Assembly: GCF_002138415.1 (NCBI RefSeq)
Contig: NZ_CP015612.1
Coordinates: 2,644,001 to 2,708,000 of the forward strand
Direction of reading: 5' to 3'
Length of the DNA stretch: 64,000 nt
From: Stenotrophomonas maltophilia
GTDB taxonomy: Bacteria > Pseudomonadota > Gammaproteobacteria > Xanthomonadales > Xanthomonadaceae
Under the pieces are notes generated by a model that ran no database searches, was not told the origin of the DNA, and was given only the letters and a program-made list of their open reading frames with translations. Below are positions 7,040 to 15,443 of the stretch, piece after piece. A program made the position numbers and the translations under genes. Each line of letters opens with the position of its first letter. Position 1 is the first letter of the stretch.

Positions 7040-10000
7040 TCACCACTGGATACCTGCACCCACGGCCACGCCGGCCTCGCCACGGCTGTTGGTCGAACCG
7101 CTGAACTTGTAGATCCAGCGGCCCCCCTCGGAGACACCGGAGATACCGACCGCCACGCCCGACTCGCCGTTGTAGCTGCCGGCGGCGACCGAAGCCATGC
7201 TGCGGCCTGCTTCGCTGGGCTGCGGCAGGGCTGCGGTGGCCATCGCCGACGCGATACCGGCCGAGGCGCGGTTGTCGGTCTTGCGCAGGTCGCGCTCGAA
7301 GCCGCCCATGCGCTCGTCGGTGTAGGCCTTGGACCAGTCCAGGGTCTGCGCCATGCCCGACTTCAGCTGGTCCACGTTGACCGCGTCGGTACCGGCGGTG
7401 CCGGCGGCGACGTTGCGCACCGTGGTCGGGCCGCTGTTGGTGCTGCCCAGCGTGACACTGTTGTAGTTGGTCGCACCGTTCACCGTAGTGTCGTAACGGA
7501 TCGTGCCCTGCTGCGAGGCCTGCAGCTGGCGCACGTTGACCGCATCGGTGGCCTGTGAGCCATCGGCCACGTTGACCACCTGGCGTTCGGCACCGGCGGC
7601 ACCGACCGAGACCGTGTTGGCCCGGTTCGCCACCGAACCCGCACCCAGCGCCACCGAGTTGTCGGCCTGCGCCTGCGAACCATTGCCCAGCGCGGTGGAG
7701 TTGGCACCGGCCGCGGTCGAGCCTGCACCGCCGGCGGCCGAGTTGGCACCGCTGGCGGACGGATCGGCCAGGTTGTTGGTGTTGTTGGCACGGAAGCTGC
7801 CGGCCACGTTGGTGATGTTCTGGATCTTCTGGTCGGTGTACTTCTTCGATTCGTCGATGGCGTAGTTCACGCCGTTCTTCAGCTGGCCGACATTGGTTGC
7901 GTCGTACGTATCGGAACCGTCGGCGACATGGGTGATCTTGCGCTCGCTGCCGGTGCTGCCGACCGAGACCTCACCGGCCGAGTTGCTGGCGCCGGTCTGG
8001 CCATAGGCACCGGTGTAGCCGCTCTGCGCACCGACGCTGGCCACCGACCCGGCACCCAGGGCGACGCTGTTGCCGGCACTGGCGCTGGCGCCGCTGCCGA
8101 CCGCCACGCTGTTGGCACCGGCCGCACTGGCCTGCGGGCCGACAGCCACCGCCTCCGCGCCGGCCGCCGTTGCAGCCGCTGCGGTCGAGTTCACCGCCAG
8201 GTAGGCGCTGCCACCGCCGCCGTTGGTGATGCGCTGGTTGAGGACCTTCAGCGAGCCGTCCACCGCAGTGAAGGCAGCGGTGACATTGTTGTAGTCGCCG
8301 CTGGTGAAGGTGCCATCGGTGGCGATGCTGGAGATGCTGAACTTCGGCGCGGTCCACACGTTGGTGGTGCCGTTGTACGCGGTGGTGCCACCGAAGTAGT
8401 TGGCGATGGTGCTGTTCGTGCTGAACAGCTGGTCGCCGGTGATGGCATCACTGCTGCCGGCCAGGATGCTGCCGGCGGCGACGTTGGTGATCTTCACCGC
8501 GCCGGTGCCGGTACCCGTCAGCGTCACGCTGTTGAGCACGTTGCCACTGCCATCAACGTCGTACTTCACGGCCAGCTTGTCGATCTCGTCGGTCTGGTCG
8601 GCGACGTTGGCCAGCGAGTTGCTGACCGCGTCGAAGGCGGTGCCGACATCGTTGTAGCTGCCCTTGGTCACGGTGCCGTTGGCGGCGACGTTGTTGATCG
8701 AGTAGGTCGGTGCGGTCAGCACGCCGCTGGCGTTGACCGCTGCGCCACCACCGAGATGAGTAGCCACGGCCTGGTTGGCCGCAAACAGCTGGGCACCGTT
8801 GATGGCCTCGCTGCTGGTGGCACTCACCTGACCCGGGCCAAGGTTGCGTAACGTGGTGGCGGTACCGGTCTGGCCGAGCGTGGCGCTGGCGTAGTTGACG
8901 CTGCCATCGCCGTTGAGGTCATAGCGCAGGGCACCCTGTTCCGAGGCCTGCAGCTGGCCGACGTTGACCGCATCGGTGGCGGCCGTACCCGCTGCCAGGT
9001 TGGTGACCTGGCGCTCGGCACCGGCGGCACCGATGGACACGCTGTTGGCACGATCGGCCAGGCTGCCGGCACCCACCGCGATGCTGTTGGCAGCGGTGGC
9101 GCGGGCATTGGTGCCGACTGCAATCGAGTCGGTGCCACTGGCCAGGGCCTCGGTACCGGTCGAGTTCACCCGCAGGTACTTGGTGCCACCGTTACGAATG
9201 TCGGTGATCTGCGTGTTGAGGTTGACCAGCGAGCCGTCCACCGCGGCGAATGCATCGGTGGCATTCTCATACAGGCCCTTGGCGATGGCGCCGCCGGTGG
9301 AGATGGTGCTGATCTCGAACAGTGGTGCAGTGAAGGCACCACTGGCCGGATCGAAGGCCGCGCGACCACCGAAGAAGCCGGCGATGGCGGCGTTGGTCGC
9401 CGCCAGCTGGCCACCGTTGACCGCTTCCAGGCTGCCGGCAGTGACCGCACCAGCGGCCAGGTTGCCGATGGTGGTGGTGCCGGTGCCGGCACCGAGCGTG
9501 ACCCGGCGATAGTTCGGATTGCCGGCGCCATCCAGGTCGTAGGTCACTGCGGCATCGGCCACGCCGTTGATCAGGCTGATCGCACCCTTCAACTGCGCCA
9601 CGTTGACCGCGTCGGTGTTGACGCTACCGGCAGCGACGTTGGTGATCTGGCGCTCGCCACCACCGGCGGTGCCCACCGACACTTCACCGGCGGAGACCTG
9701 CGGGGCAGTGAGCCCGTAAGCGGTGTAGCTGGCCTGGGCGCCGCGCAGCGCGGCCGAGCGATAGCCCAGTGCAACCGAATTGGCCTGGTTCGAGGTCGCC
9801 TCGGCACCGAGCAGGGTCTGCCCGTTGGCCGTGCCCACCGCACTGTCGCCGACGATCACCGAATGGCCCATGCGTGCGGCGTAGTCCGCGGTCGGCACAC
9901 CGGTCGGGTTGCTCGGATCATTGGTGCCGGCGCCCGGGAAGGCGACGTTGGCATCGACCTTCGGCAGCTCGTGGCGGGCATTGGCACCGATCACCACTTC

Positions 10001-12232
10001 CTTCGAACCGTTGGCAAAGGCGCCGTCACCCATCAGCACCTGGTAGTCCTGCGCCGCATTGACTGCCCAGCACGAGATGTCGGCCAGGGCGATATCCAGG
10101 CACTTGGCCGCCCATGCCGGCGAATCCTTCGGCAGCAGCAGCCCGAGCAGGCCGCCCGGATTGCCGTTGTTGATGTTGTAGATGTAGCTGTCGGAGGTGA
10201 CACCACCGATCAGGGTCAGGTGCGAGCTGCCGCCGGTGACGGCGCCACCCAGGCCATTGAGGGTGCTGCCGACCGGCGACAGGTTGACCACGGGCAGGCC
10301 CAGCACATTGACCGTCGAGTAGGTCTGCATCACGTTGGCGTTGCTGAGCTTGAGGTTGCCGTTGCTCAGGTAGCCGTTGCCGCCAAACAGGCTGGTGGTG
10401 GTCGGGCCAATCAGCTGCCCGACGTTGCCAACCAGGCCGCCGGTGCCGATGATCAGGCCCGCGTTCGGGTCGGCCGCTGCCGGCGCCTTCGGACTGGTCG
10501 GCGGAATCGCCGAGGGCTTGGTCAGGCCGAGGCCGCTCAGCGTGCCACCGACCAGGCCACCCACGGCACTCCCGAGATGGCCGATGGTGCCATTGAGGTT
10601 GCCGTTGAGCAGGTTGCCCACGGCACCGCCGACGTTGCCCAGCGTGTTGCCCAGCAGGCCGCCGAGGCCGCCGGTGCTGCCGCCGGTCGCGCCGTTGAGC
10701 ACACCGCCAACGGTGCTGCCCACTGCACCCACTGTATTGTTGAGCGTGCCGCCCACGGCACCGCCAACGGCACCGACGCTGCCAACCGCACCGTTGAGCG
10801 CGCCGCCGACTGTGCTGCCGACCGAGCCGACCGTGCCAACAGCGCCGTTGAGTGCCCCGCCGACTGCGCTGCCGACCGAACCGACCGTGCCGTTGAGCGC
10901 ACCACCCACGGTGCCGCCGACTGCACCCACCGTGCCAACCGCACCGTTGAGCGCGCCGCCGACTGTGCTGCCGACCGAACCGACCGTGCCGTTGAGCGCA
11001 CCACCCACAGTGCCGCCAACTGCACCCACCGTGCCAACCGCACCGTTGAGCGTGCCGCCGACTGTGCTGCCGACCGAACCGACCGTGCCATTGAGTGCGC
11101 CGTCTACGGCTCCGCCAACCGTACCAACGGCGCCATCGAGCGTGCTGCCCACTGCGCTGCCTACCGTTCCAAGCGTGCCGTGCAAGGCACCGCCGACCGC
11201 ACCAACCGTGTTGCCTACGGTGCCATCAAGCACGCCACCCACGGCGCCACCTGCCGCGCCGACAACGCCGCCCACCAGGCCACCGACGCCCAGCGCGCTG
11301 TTCTGCGCTGCCACGGTCGCTTGGCCGGCCAGCTTCAGATTGCGGTCGGCTACGACTTCCTGGCCATCCGGCGCCTGCACGCGCACTTTGCCGGCAACAC
11401 CGGTATCAAAGGCTGCGGTGATCGCACGATCGTGGGTTTCGCCCGGCAGCTCCTCCTTGGCCGGCAACGTCACCGCTGCCGCCGCCTTGACCTGTCCCTG
11501 ACCGTCGATTCGGTGGCCCGCCAGCTTCAGCTGCGAATCCACCTTGCCGTCAACCGACGCCTTGAGGCCGGACAGCGAGCCAACAACAGTGGCAGCCGCC
11601 TTGGCACCGGTATCGACCGAGGCCACCTGGGTACCGGCGACGCCAACCCTGGCCTTCGCCTGCGCATCCGCAGCCACACCGAGCGACCCATGCGCAGACG
11701 GTGCAACGTTGGCCGCCAGCGATGCATCAATCTTCGCCACATTGGACGCCGCATGACCCAGCCCGACATTGGCACGGACATCGGCCCCCAGCGCCGGAAC
11801 GGCGACCTGCTTCGGCGCGGTGTTCGCACCCAGCTTCACCTGCACCGTCGCCGGCAGCACGTCGCGCACCACAGGCACCGCGTTGGTGCTCAGCTGCAGG
11901 CCGACACGCGCATCGGCGCTGATTGCCGTTGTGCTCTGCGCCTGACGCGAGGCGGCCGCCAATGCCACTTCGGCATCGACCTTGACCGGCATCGGCTGCG
12001 CGTACTTGGCTGCGAGCGCCTGCAGGTCACGTAGAGACTGATTGGACTCGGATGCTCCTGCATGCCCGCTGGCCAGCACGCACAGCAGGGCCAGGGCCAG
12101 GGCGGTGGGCATCAGCAGGGCGCTGCGCGGGTCGCGGGCAGCGCTGCCGCCGCTATCGCCGGTGGCCAGTTCCGAGGCCACAACCAGAGCATTGAGCTGG
12201 CGGTTCCATACACGCCGGTAGATGCGGTTCAT
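7040..12232 (-). CDS. Trimeric autotransporter adhesin (YadA/Hia type)
   Basis: 1730 residues. It starts with an extended signal peptide (MNRIYRRVWNRQLNALVVASE, the ESPR motif of type Vc secretion), with the hydrophobic core near residue 45. Residues ~60-310 are an Ala/Val/Lys-rich region. Residues ~314-573 are a Gly/Val/Asn-rich repeat tract. Residues ~740-1560 hold YadA-type head repeats (AVGTNARATAANSIAVGAGS and variants) alternating with neck motifs (ERQVTNLAAGTAATDAVNVGQL). The C-terminus has a short coiled coil and a four-stranded YadA anchor ending GEAGVAVGAGIQW. The second ATG (12232) is chosen: it has GGGGG eight bases upstream and begins exactly at the ESPR, whereas ATG 12238 is too close. 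The protein would form a surface trimer mediating attachment or biofilm. An AraC-type gene lies just upstream. Confidence 0.93.
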   Translation of the reverse strand: MNRIYRRVWNRQLNALVVASELATGDSGGSAARDPRSALLMPTALALALLCVLASGHAGASESNQSLRDLQALAAKYAQPMPVKVDAEVALAAASRQAQSTTAISADARVGLQLSTNAVPVVRDVLPATVQVKLGANTAPKQVAVPALGADVRANVGLGHAASNVAKIDASLAANVAPSAHGSLGVAADAQAKARVGVAGTQVASVDTGAKAAATVVGSLSGLKASVDGKVDSQLKLAGHRIDGQGQVKAAAAVTLPAKEELPGETHDRAITAAFDTGVAGKVRVQAPDGQEVVADRNLKLAGQATVAAQNSALGVGGLVGGVVGAAGGAVGGVLDGTVGNTVGAVGGALHGTLGTVGSAVGSTLDGAVGTVGGAVDGALNGTVGSVGSTVGGTLNGAVGTVGAVGGTVGGALNGTVGSVGSTVGGALNGAVGTVGAVGGTVGGALNGTVGSVGSAVGGALNGAVGTVGSVGSTVGGALNGAVGSVGAVGGAVGGTLNNTVGAVGSTVGGVLNGATGGSTGGLGGLLGNTLGNVGGAVGNLLNGNLNGTIGHLGSAVGGLVGGTLSGLGLTKPSAIPPTSPKAPAAADPNAGLIIGTGGLVGNVGQLIGPTTTSLFGGNGYLSNGNLKLSNANVMQTYSTVNVLGLPVVNLSPVGSTLNGLGGAVTGGSSHLTLIGGVTSDSYIYNINNGNPGGLLGLLLPKDSPAWAAKCLDIALADISCWAVNAAQDYQVLMGDGAFANGSKEVVIGANARHELPKVDANVAFPGAGTNDPSNPTGVPTADYAARMGHSVIVGDSAVGTANGQTLLGAEATSNQANSVALGYRSAALRGAQASYTAYGLTAPQVSAGEVSVGTAGGGERQITNVAAGSVNTDAVNVAQLKGAISLINGVADAAVTYDLDGAGNPNYRRVTLGAGTGTTTIGNLAAGAVTAGSLEAVNGGQLAATNAAIAGFFGGRAAFDPASGAFTAPLFEISTISTGGAIAKGLYENATDAFAAVDGSLVNLNTQITDIRNGGTKYLRVNSTGTEALASGTDSIAVGTNARATAANSIAVGAGSLADRANSVSIGAAGAERQVTNLAAGTAATDAVNVGQLQASEQGALRYDLNGDGSVNYASATLGQTGTATTLRNLGPGQVSATSSEAINGAQLFAANQAVATHLGGGAAVNASGVLTAPTYSINNVAANGTVTKGSYNDVGTAFDAVSNSLANVADQTDEIDKLAVKYDVDGSGNVLNSVTLTGTGTGAVKITNVAAGSILAGSSDAITGDQLFSTNSTIANYFGGTTAYNGTTNVWTAPKFSISSIATDGTFTSGDYNNVTAAFTAVDGSLKVLNQRITNGGGGSAYLAVNSTAAAATAAGAEAVAVGPQASAAGANSVAVGSGASASAGNSVALGAGSVASVGAQSGYTGAYGQTGASNSAGEVSVGSTGSERKITHVADGSDTYDATNVGQLKNGVNYAIDESKKYTDQKIQNITNVAGSFRANNTNNLADPSASGANSAAGGAGSTAAGANSTALGNGSQAQADNSVALGAGSVANRANTVSVGAAGAERQVVNVADGSQATDAVNVRQLQASQQGTIRYDTTVNGATNYNSVTLGSTNSGPTTVRNVAAGTAGTDAVNVDQLKSGMAQTLDWSKAYTDERMGGFERDLRKTDNRASAGIASAMATAALPQPSEAGRSMASVAAGSYNGESGVAVGISGVSEGGRWIYKFSGSTNSRGEAGVAVGAGIQW
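10515..11295 (-). repeat. Gly/Val/Asn-rich repeat tract inside the adhesin gene
   Basis: The tract encodes GSVGSTVGGALNGAVGTVG-type units. Part of it repeats with a 99-bp (33-residue) period: the string GACCGAACCGACCGTGCC recurs at about 10874 and 10973 with nearly identical flanks. Shorter irregular copies extend on either side. Such a tract is prone to slippage and length variation. Confidence 0.8.
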
Positions 12233-12261
12233 GAGCATTTCCCCCGTAGGCGAACAACTGG

Positions 12262-12300
12262 AATGTCAGTGGACTTGCCGTTAGGCAGGTGACTGACATT
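12262..12300 (-). promoter_or_regulatory. 39-bp dyad in the adhesin 5' region
   Basis: Arms AATGTCAGT (12262-12270) and ACTGACATT (12292-12300) are perfect complements, and inner arms ACTTGCC/GGCAGGT pair with one mismatch around a GTTA loop. The dyad ends 29 bases before the adhesin start codon. It has no T-run on either side, so it is more likely an operator or mRNA hairpin than a terminator. Confidence 0.6.
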
Positions 12301-12330
12301 TCAGCGTTTGCAACGGCGGCTGCGCACTTC

Positions 12331-12435
12331 ATTCCGGCACGGCAATCGCGCATTCCGGCAAATCCACGGTCGGAATCGGCAGCCGGTTATGCAGAAGCGG
12401 CAACCATATCGGCAAGCGCATATGCAATTCCGGCA
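12331..12435. promoter_or_regulatory. Three ATTCCGGCA boxes upstream of the adhesin
   Basis: ATTCCGGCA occurs at 12331-12339, 12352-12360 and 12427-12435 in the same orientation, with related CGGCAA strings between them. The first two are spaced 21 bases apart, two helical turns. The segment lies between the AraC-type gene and the adhesin, so these could be binding sites for that regulator. This is inference from repetition only. Confidence 0.4.
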
Positions 12436-12467
12436 AAAACGACCGGGAAACCCTTGAGGCGCTTGGC

Positions 12468-13448
12468 TCAGGCCGGCTGGCCGATCTGCGCGGGCGCGCG
12501 CATCAGCGTGTCACGCGGGAGTTCACCGAACACCTTGCGGTAGTTGTCGGCGAAGCGTGACAGGTCCCAGAGGCCGCAGCTGAGGGCAATCGCCTTGACC
12601 GAGCGACGGCTGGAATCGGCCATTGAAAGGCTGCGGCAGGCCGCGCACAGGCGCAGCATCGACAGGTAACGATTGGGCGAGGTACCGAACAGATCCTCGA
12701 AGGCGTAGCGCAGCCCACGCTCACTGACGCCAGCGGCATCGCAGATCTCATTCATGTAGATATTGCGGCGCAGGTTGAGCCGCATGAAATTCTCTGCCCG
12801 CTGCGCGATCAGATAATGGGTGCGCCGTGCACGGCTGCATCCAGGCCGATCTGCAGCACCGGCGCCGAGCAGGGCCTGCACGTGTTCGTGCAGCAGCTTC
12901 TCGGTTTCTTCCGGTTGCAGGCTCGCCCCCTGCCCCAGTTGCAGATGCAGCTGCTGGTAATGCTGTGCAAGAGGAGTGGTTTCGCTGGCGAGATTGAACA
13001 ACGACAACGCCTGGCCTGCCGGCGGCGTACTGCGAAGGCTCAACTCGGTCAGTTTTCGCTGCACCCGCGCAACCGGCACCAGCATCAGCGTCATGTGCGT
13101 ACCCGGACTCAGCGTGAACTCGCTGATGCCTTCCGGCATCACCGTCAACGCCATGCCGGGGGTTAGCGGTACACCGTGGCACCAGCTCAGCGCTTCATCC
13201 GTTGCGTGCAGATAGCCCAGCATCGCCCAGTCCGGCGGCAGCATGAAACGGCCACGACAGTGGAATCCACAGCTGATGCTGCAGAACAAGGCCTCTTCAT
13301 GCACGCGCGAAGCGAAGGCCGCCCGGGGGCCATTGCCATCGAGCAGAAGCAGCTCGACATCGCACACACGAAGTACGCCGCTCAGCGTCGCCAGATCGAT
13401 CGACCGCAGGCCGCTGTCGTCGCTGTCTCCTACCCCACCATCGACCAT
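12468..13448 (-). CDS. AraC-family transcriptional regulator
   Basis: 326 residues. The C-terminal ~100 residues form the double helix-turn-helix of the family (NIYMNEICDAAGVSERGLRYAFEDLFGTSPNRYL, then RSVKAIALSCGLWDLSRFADNYRKVFGELP). The N-terminal ~210 residues resemble the ligand-sensing half of the OruR/ToxR-like AraC group, with HGVPLTPGMALTVMPEG in the middle. GGGGGA lies upstream of ATG 13448. The gene is 235 bases upstream of, and in the same orientation as, the trimeric adhesin, so the adhesin is the obvious candidate target. The inducing signal is unknown. Confidence 0.88.
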   Translation of the reverse strand: MVDGGVGDSDDSGLRSIDLATLSGVLRVCDVELLLLDGNGPRAAFASRVHEEALFCSISCGFHCRGRFMLPPDWAMLGYLHATDEALSWCHGVPLTPGMALTVMPEGISEFTLSPGTHMTLMLVPVARVQRKLTELSLRSTPPAGQALSLFNLASETTPLAQHYQQLHLQLGQGASLQPEETEKLLHEHVQALLGAGAADRPGCSRARRTHYLIAQRAENFMRLNLRRNIYMNEICDAAGVSERGLRYAFEDLFGTSPNRYLSMLRLCAACRSLSMADSSRRSVKAIALSCGLWDLSRFADNYRKVFGELPRDTLMRAPAQIGQPA

Positions 13449-14140
13449 GACAGTGTCGTCCCCCGATTATCCGTCGTGCGATGCGGCCCCCACCGCCTGA
13501 CAGGGCGCGCACCTCTCATGGAATTGCTTCCATCTCCGGGACGAGCGACGCTGCCAACGACGTGCTCGCCCCATAAAGAAACGCGAATACTTGAATGCGA
13601 GTATGCCCGATAATTTACGAGGATAAACATCCCTCGCAACTGGAATAAGATGGATACAGACGTGAACGGAAAGTTGTCACGTTTGGCACGGTTTTCGCAT
13701 GTGCCGGGGTTTGGAATCACATTATCTGCACGTCGATGAATCGTTTTGCCCGGGAACGGATTTTCGTCACAGAAACCGACTGAAGTTTTAAGGTCCAACG
13801 ACTTTCTGCCGAATTTGCATATAGGTTCCGGTTGCAGCCGGCCGCCATTCAGGCAAAGTCGATAACACGGTGATCCGGCCATCCAGCGATGGCCTCACCC
13901 AGGGGGACAGCATGACCATGCACGTATCGCACGATGTTTCGACCACCGGCCTTTGGCCGCGGGGTCGCCGTTGCGCGAACGACGTCCCGCCTGGAAACGA
14001 TCACCCTGCTTGAGCACGGCGGGTCCATCCCGCCGTGCCTCCTCCGCCAGGACGTGCGGAGGCCCACGGACGATCCCGGCGGAGCCGGGCCACCGCCCAA
14101 CAGGTGTCCTGCAGCAGACAGGTTGAGGGAGACGAAGGTC
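13449..14140 (+). promoter_or_regulatory. Long intergenic region and structured leader of the tad/flp operon
   Basis: No convincing gene is seen in these 692 bases. Bases 13560-13850 are clearly AT-richer than the surroundings, as in a promoter region. TGGCACG-N4-TCGCA at 13684-13699 resembles a sigma-54 site with one mismatch. Just before the pilin gene lie three hairpins in a row: GCACGGCGGG/CCCGCCGTGC (14014-14038, 5-base loop), CCTCCGC/GCGGAGG (14041-14062) and a CCCGGC/CCGGG stem near 14074-14091. The pilin ribosome-binding site (GAGGGAGA) follows at about 14125. Confidence 0.5.
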
Positions 14141-14332
14141 ATGAACGCATCGATCCGCAAGTTCCTGAAGGAAGAAGATGGCGTAACCGCCCTGGAGTAC
14201 GGGTTGCTGGCCGCTGTGATCGCCGGTGTCCTGATCGCACTGGGCGACACGCAGATCAAGGAGTTCTTCAAAACGCTCTTCGATAATCTCACCAAGCTTG
14301 CCAACAAGGCCTCAGGCACCACACCTGCCTGA
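14141..14332 (+). CDS. flp: Flp/Fap-type pilin
   Basis: 63-residue prepilin. After a short charged leader (MNASIRKFLKEEDG) comes the Flp hydrophobic segment VTALEYGLLAAVIAGVLIAL with the Glu-Tyr pair typical of Flp pilins; cleavage by the prepilin peptidase is expected after the leader glycine. The rest is a short helical tail. A longer open frame starts upstream at 13934, but ATG 14141 has a good Shine-Dalgarno and exactly fits the family length. It is the first gene of the tad operon and the structural subunit of the adhesive Flp pilus. Confidence 0.95.
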   Translation: MNASIRKFLKEEDGVTALEYGLLAAVIAGVLIALGDTQIKEFFKTLFDNLTKLANKASGTTPA

Positions 14333-14401
14333 GCCGCATCCCAGGTTGGATGAGGAACAGCAACTGCTGACCGTCCACTGACGGACGATGGAGTGTGTGT
14401 A

Positions 14402-14947
14402 ATGACACTGCTGGGATTGTTGGCCATCGGTGTGTGCCTGCGGATCGCGATCAGCGATCTGTACGCCCGTCGGGTGCCCAATGCCTGGCTGCTGTCTGCA
14501 TGCGCGATCACCATTGTCGTGCTCATCGCCGGCCAGTTCAGTGCGCCGCGCCTGCCGTGGAGCTCCCACGTTGCCGGCGCGGCGCTCGGCCTGGTCGCAT
14601 TGCTGCCCTTCTATGCGCTGCGCTGGATGGGCGCCGGCGATGTCAAATTTTTTTCGGTACTGGGGTTGATGCTGGGCTGGCAGGCGCTGCTGCCGATCTG
14701 GATCGCGGCCAGCATCGCAGCCGGCGCACATGCAGCGGTGGTGCTGGTGTCACGCCGGTTGGGTCCAGTACTGCCCATCGGCCTGCAGGCGCAGATGATC
14801 CGGGCGAGTTCGCAATGGCATTCACACCCGGCGCTGCGCGGGATGCAAAGCGCCCGCCAGGGACGCCAAGGCATTCCCTACGCGGCCTACCTGGCAATGG
14901 CAGCCATCGGTTGGATCCTCTTCCGTACGTACGGAGGCCTGACATGA
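14402..14947 (+). CDS. tadV: Prepilin peptidase of the Flp pilus (TadV/CpaA)
   Basis: 181-residue inner-membrane aspartic protease, A24 family. The two catalytic aspartates are visible: ISDLYARRVPN near residue 21 and the GAGDVKFF (GxGD) motif near residue 83, with about six hydrophobic helices. It lacks the N-terminal methylase domain of large PilD enzymes, as is usual for TadV. ATG 14402 has GGAG eight bases upstream; an in-frame GTG at 14393 is less likely. It would cleave the Flp pilin and the TadE/TadG pseudopilins. The stop overlaps the tadE start (ATGA). Confidence 0.93.
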   Translation: MTLLGLLAIGVCLRIAISDLYARRVPNAWLLSACAITIVVLIAGQFSAPRLPWSSHVAGAALGLVALLPFYALRWMGAGDVKFFSVLGLMLGWQALLPIWIAASIAAGAHAAVVLVSRRLGPVLPIGLQAQMIRASSQWHSHPALRGMQSARQGRQGIPYAAYLAMAAIGWILFRTYGGLT

Positions 14948-15420
14948 ACATCCATCGTCCAAGGTTGCAACGAGGCGTGGTCAGCATTGAATTTGCGCTG
15001 ATGCTGATGCTGGGCCTGCTGCCACTGCTGCTGTTCACTTTCTCCGGCGTGATGATCATGGCGGCTCAGCAGACGCTGGCAACCGCCTCGGCCGAGGGTG
15101 CGCGCGCGTCGCTGCGCTACGGCACTGCCAATGAACGCCGTACAGCGGCCTGCGTTGCGGCACGCAGTTCGATGCAGTGGCTGCTGAACTTCTCGGGTCA
15201 GCCCGTCGACTGCAGCAATGGGGGAAGCAACGCCATCACGGTATCCGCGCAGGCGCCCTGCGCCGGCCTCGCCACGGTCCAGTGCATGACCGTGACGGTC
15301 AGCTACGACTACGCCAGCCACCCCTTCCTGCCCGGCACCGCCACGCTCTACAAGTGGGTGATGCAGGCTCCCATCCGCAGCGTCGCCGTCGCCCAGCTCG
15401 ACCTCGGCAGCGGCAACTGA
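14944..15420 (+). CDS. tadE: TadE-like pseudopilin
   Basis: 158 residues. The N-terminus RLQRGVVSIEFALMLMLGLLPLLLFTFSGVMIM is the TadE signature: a Gly followed by a Glu five residues on (pseudopilin cleavage type) and one transmembrane helix. The remainder is periplasmic with two or three cysteines. Translationally coupled to tadV by a 4-base overlap. The role is pilus assembly as a minor pseudopilin. Confidence 0.88.
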   Translation: MNIHRPRLQRGVVSIEFALMLMLGLLPLLLFTFSGVMIMAAQQTLATASAEGARASLRYGTANERRTAACVAARSSMQWLLNFSGQPVDCSNGGSNAITVSAQAPCAGLATVQCMTVTVSYDYASHPFLPGTATLYKWVMQAPIRSVAVAQLDLGSGN

Positions 15421-15443
15421 CGAACACTCAAGGAGACGGTTCC

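Noticed and set aside
10515..11295. Regularly spaced repeats as a possible CRISPR array
   Set aside because: The units are imperfect, contiguous and in frame with the adhesin coding sequence; there are no unique spacers.
9863..12034. 723-codon open frame on the plus strand across the adhesin gene
   Set aside because: It is the shadow of a high-GC, repetitive coding sequence on the opposite strand. Its product is rich in Arg/Ala/Asp/His repeats (NRTVERAADCAADRTDRA) with no domain, and there is no ribosome-binding site.
13430..13882. 150-codon minus-strand frame in the region before the tad operon
   Set aside because: It overlaps the AraC gene start and an AT-rich promoter-like region, its product has no recognisable pattern, and there is no ribosome-binding site. 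A real short gene cannot be fully excluded.
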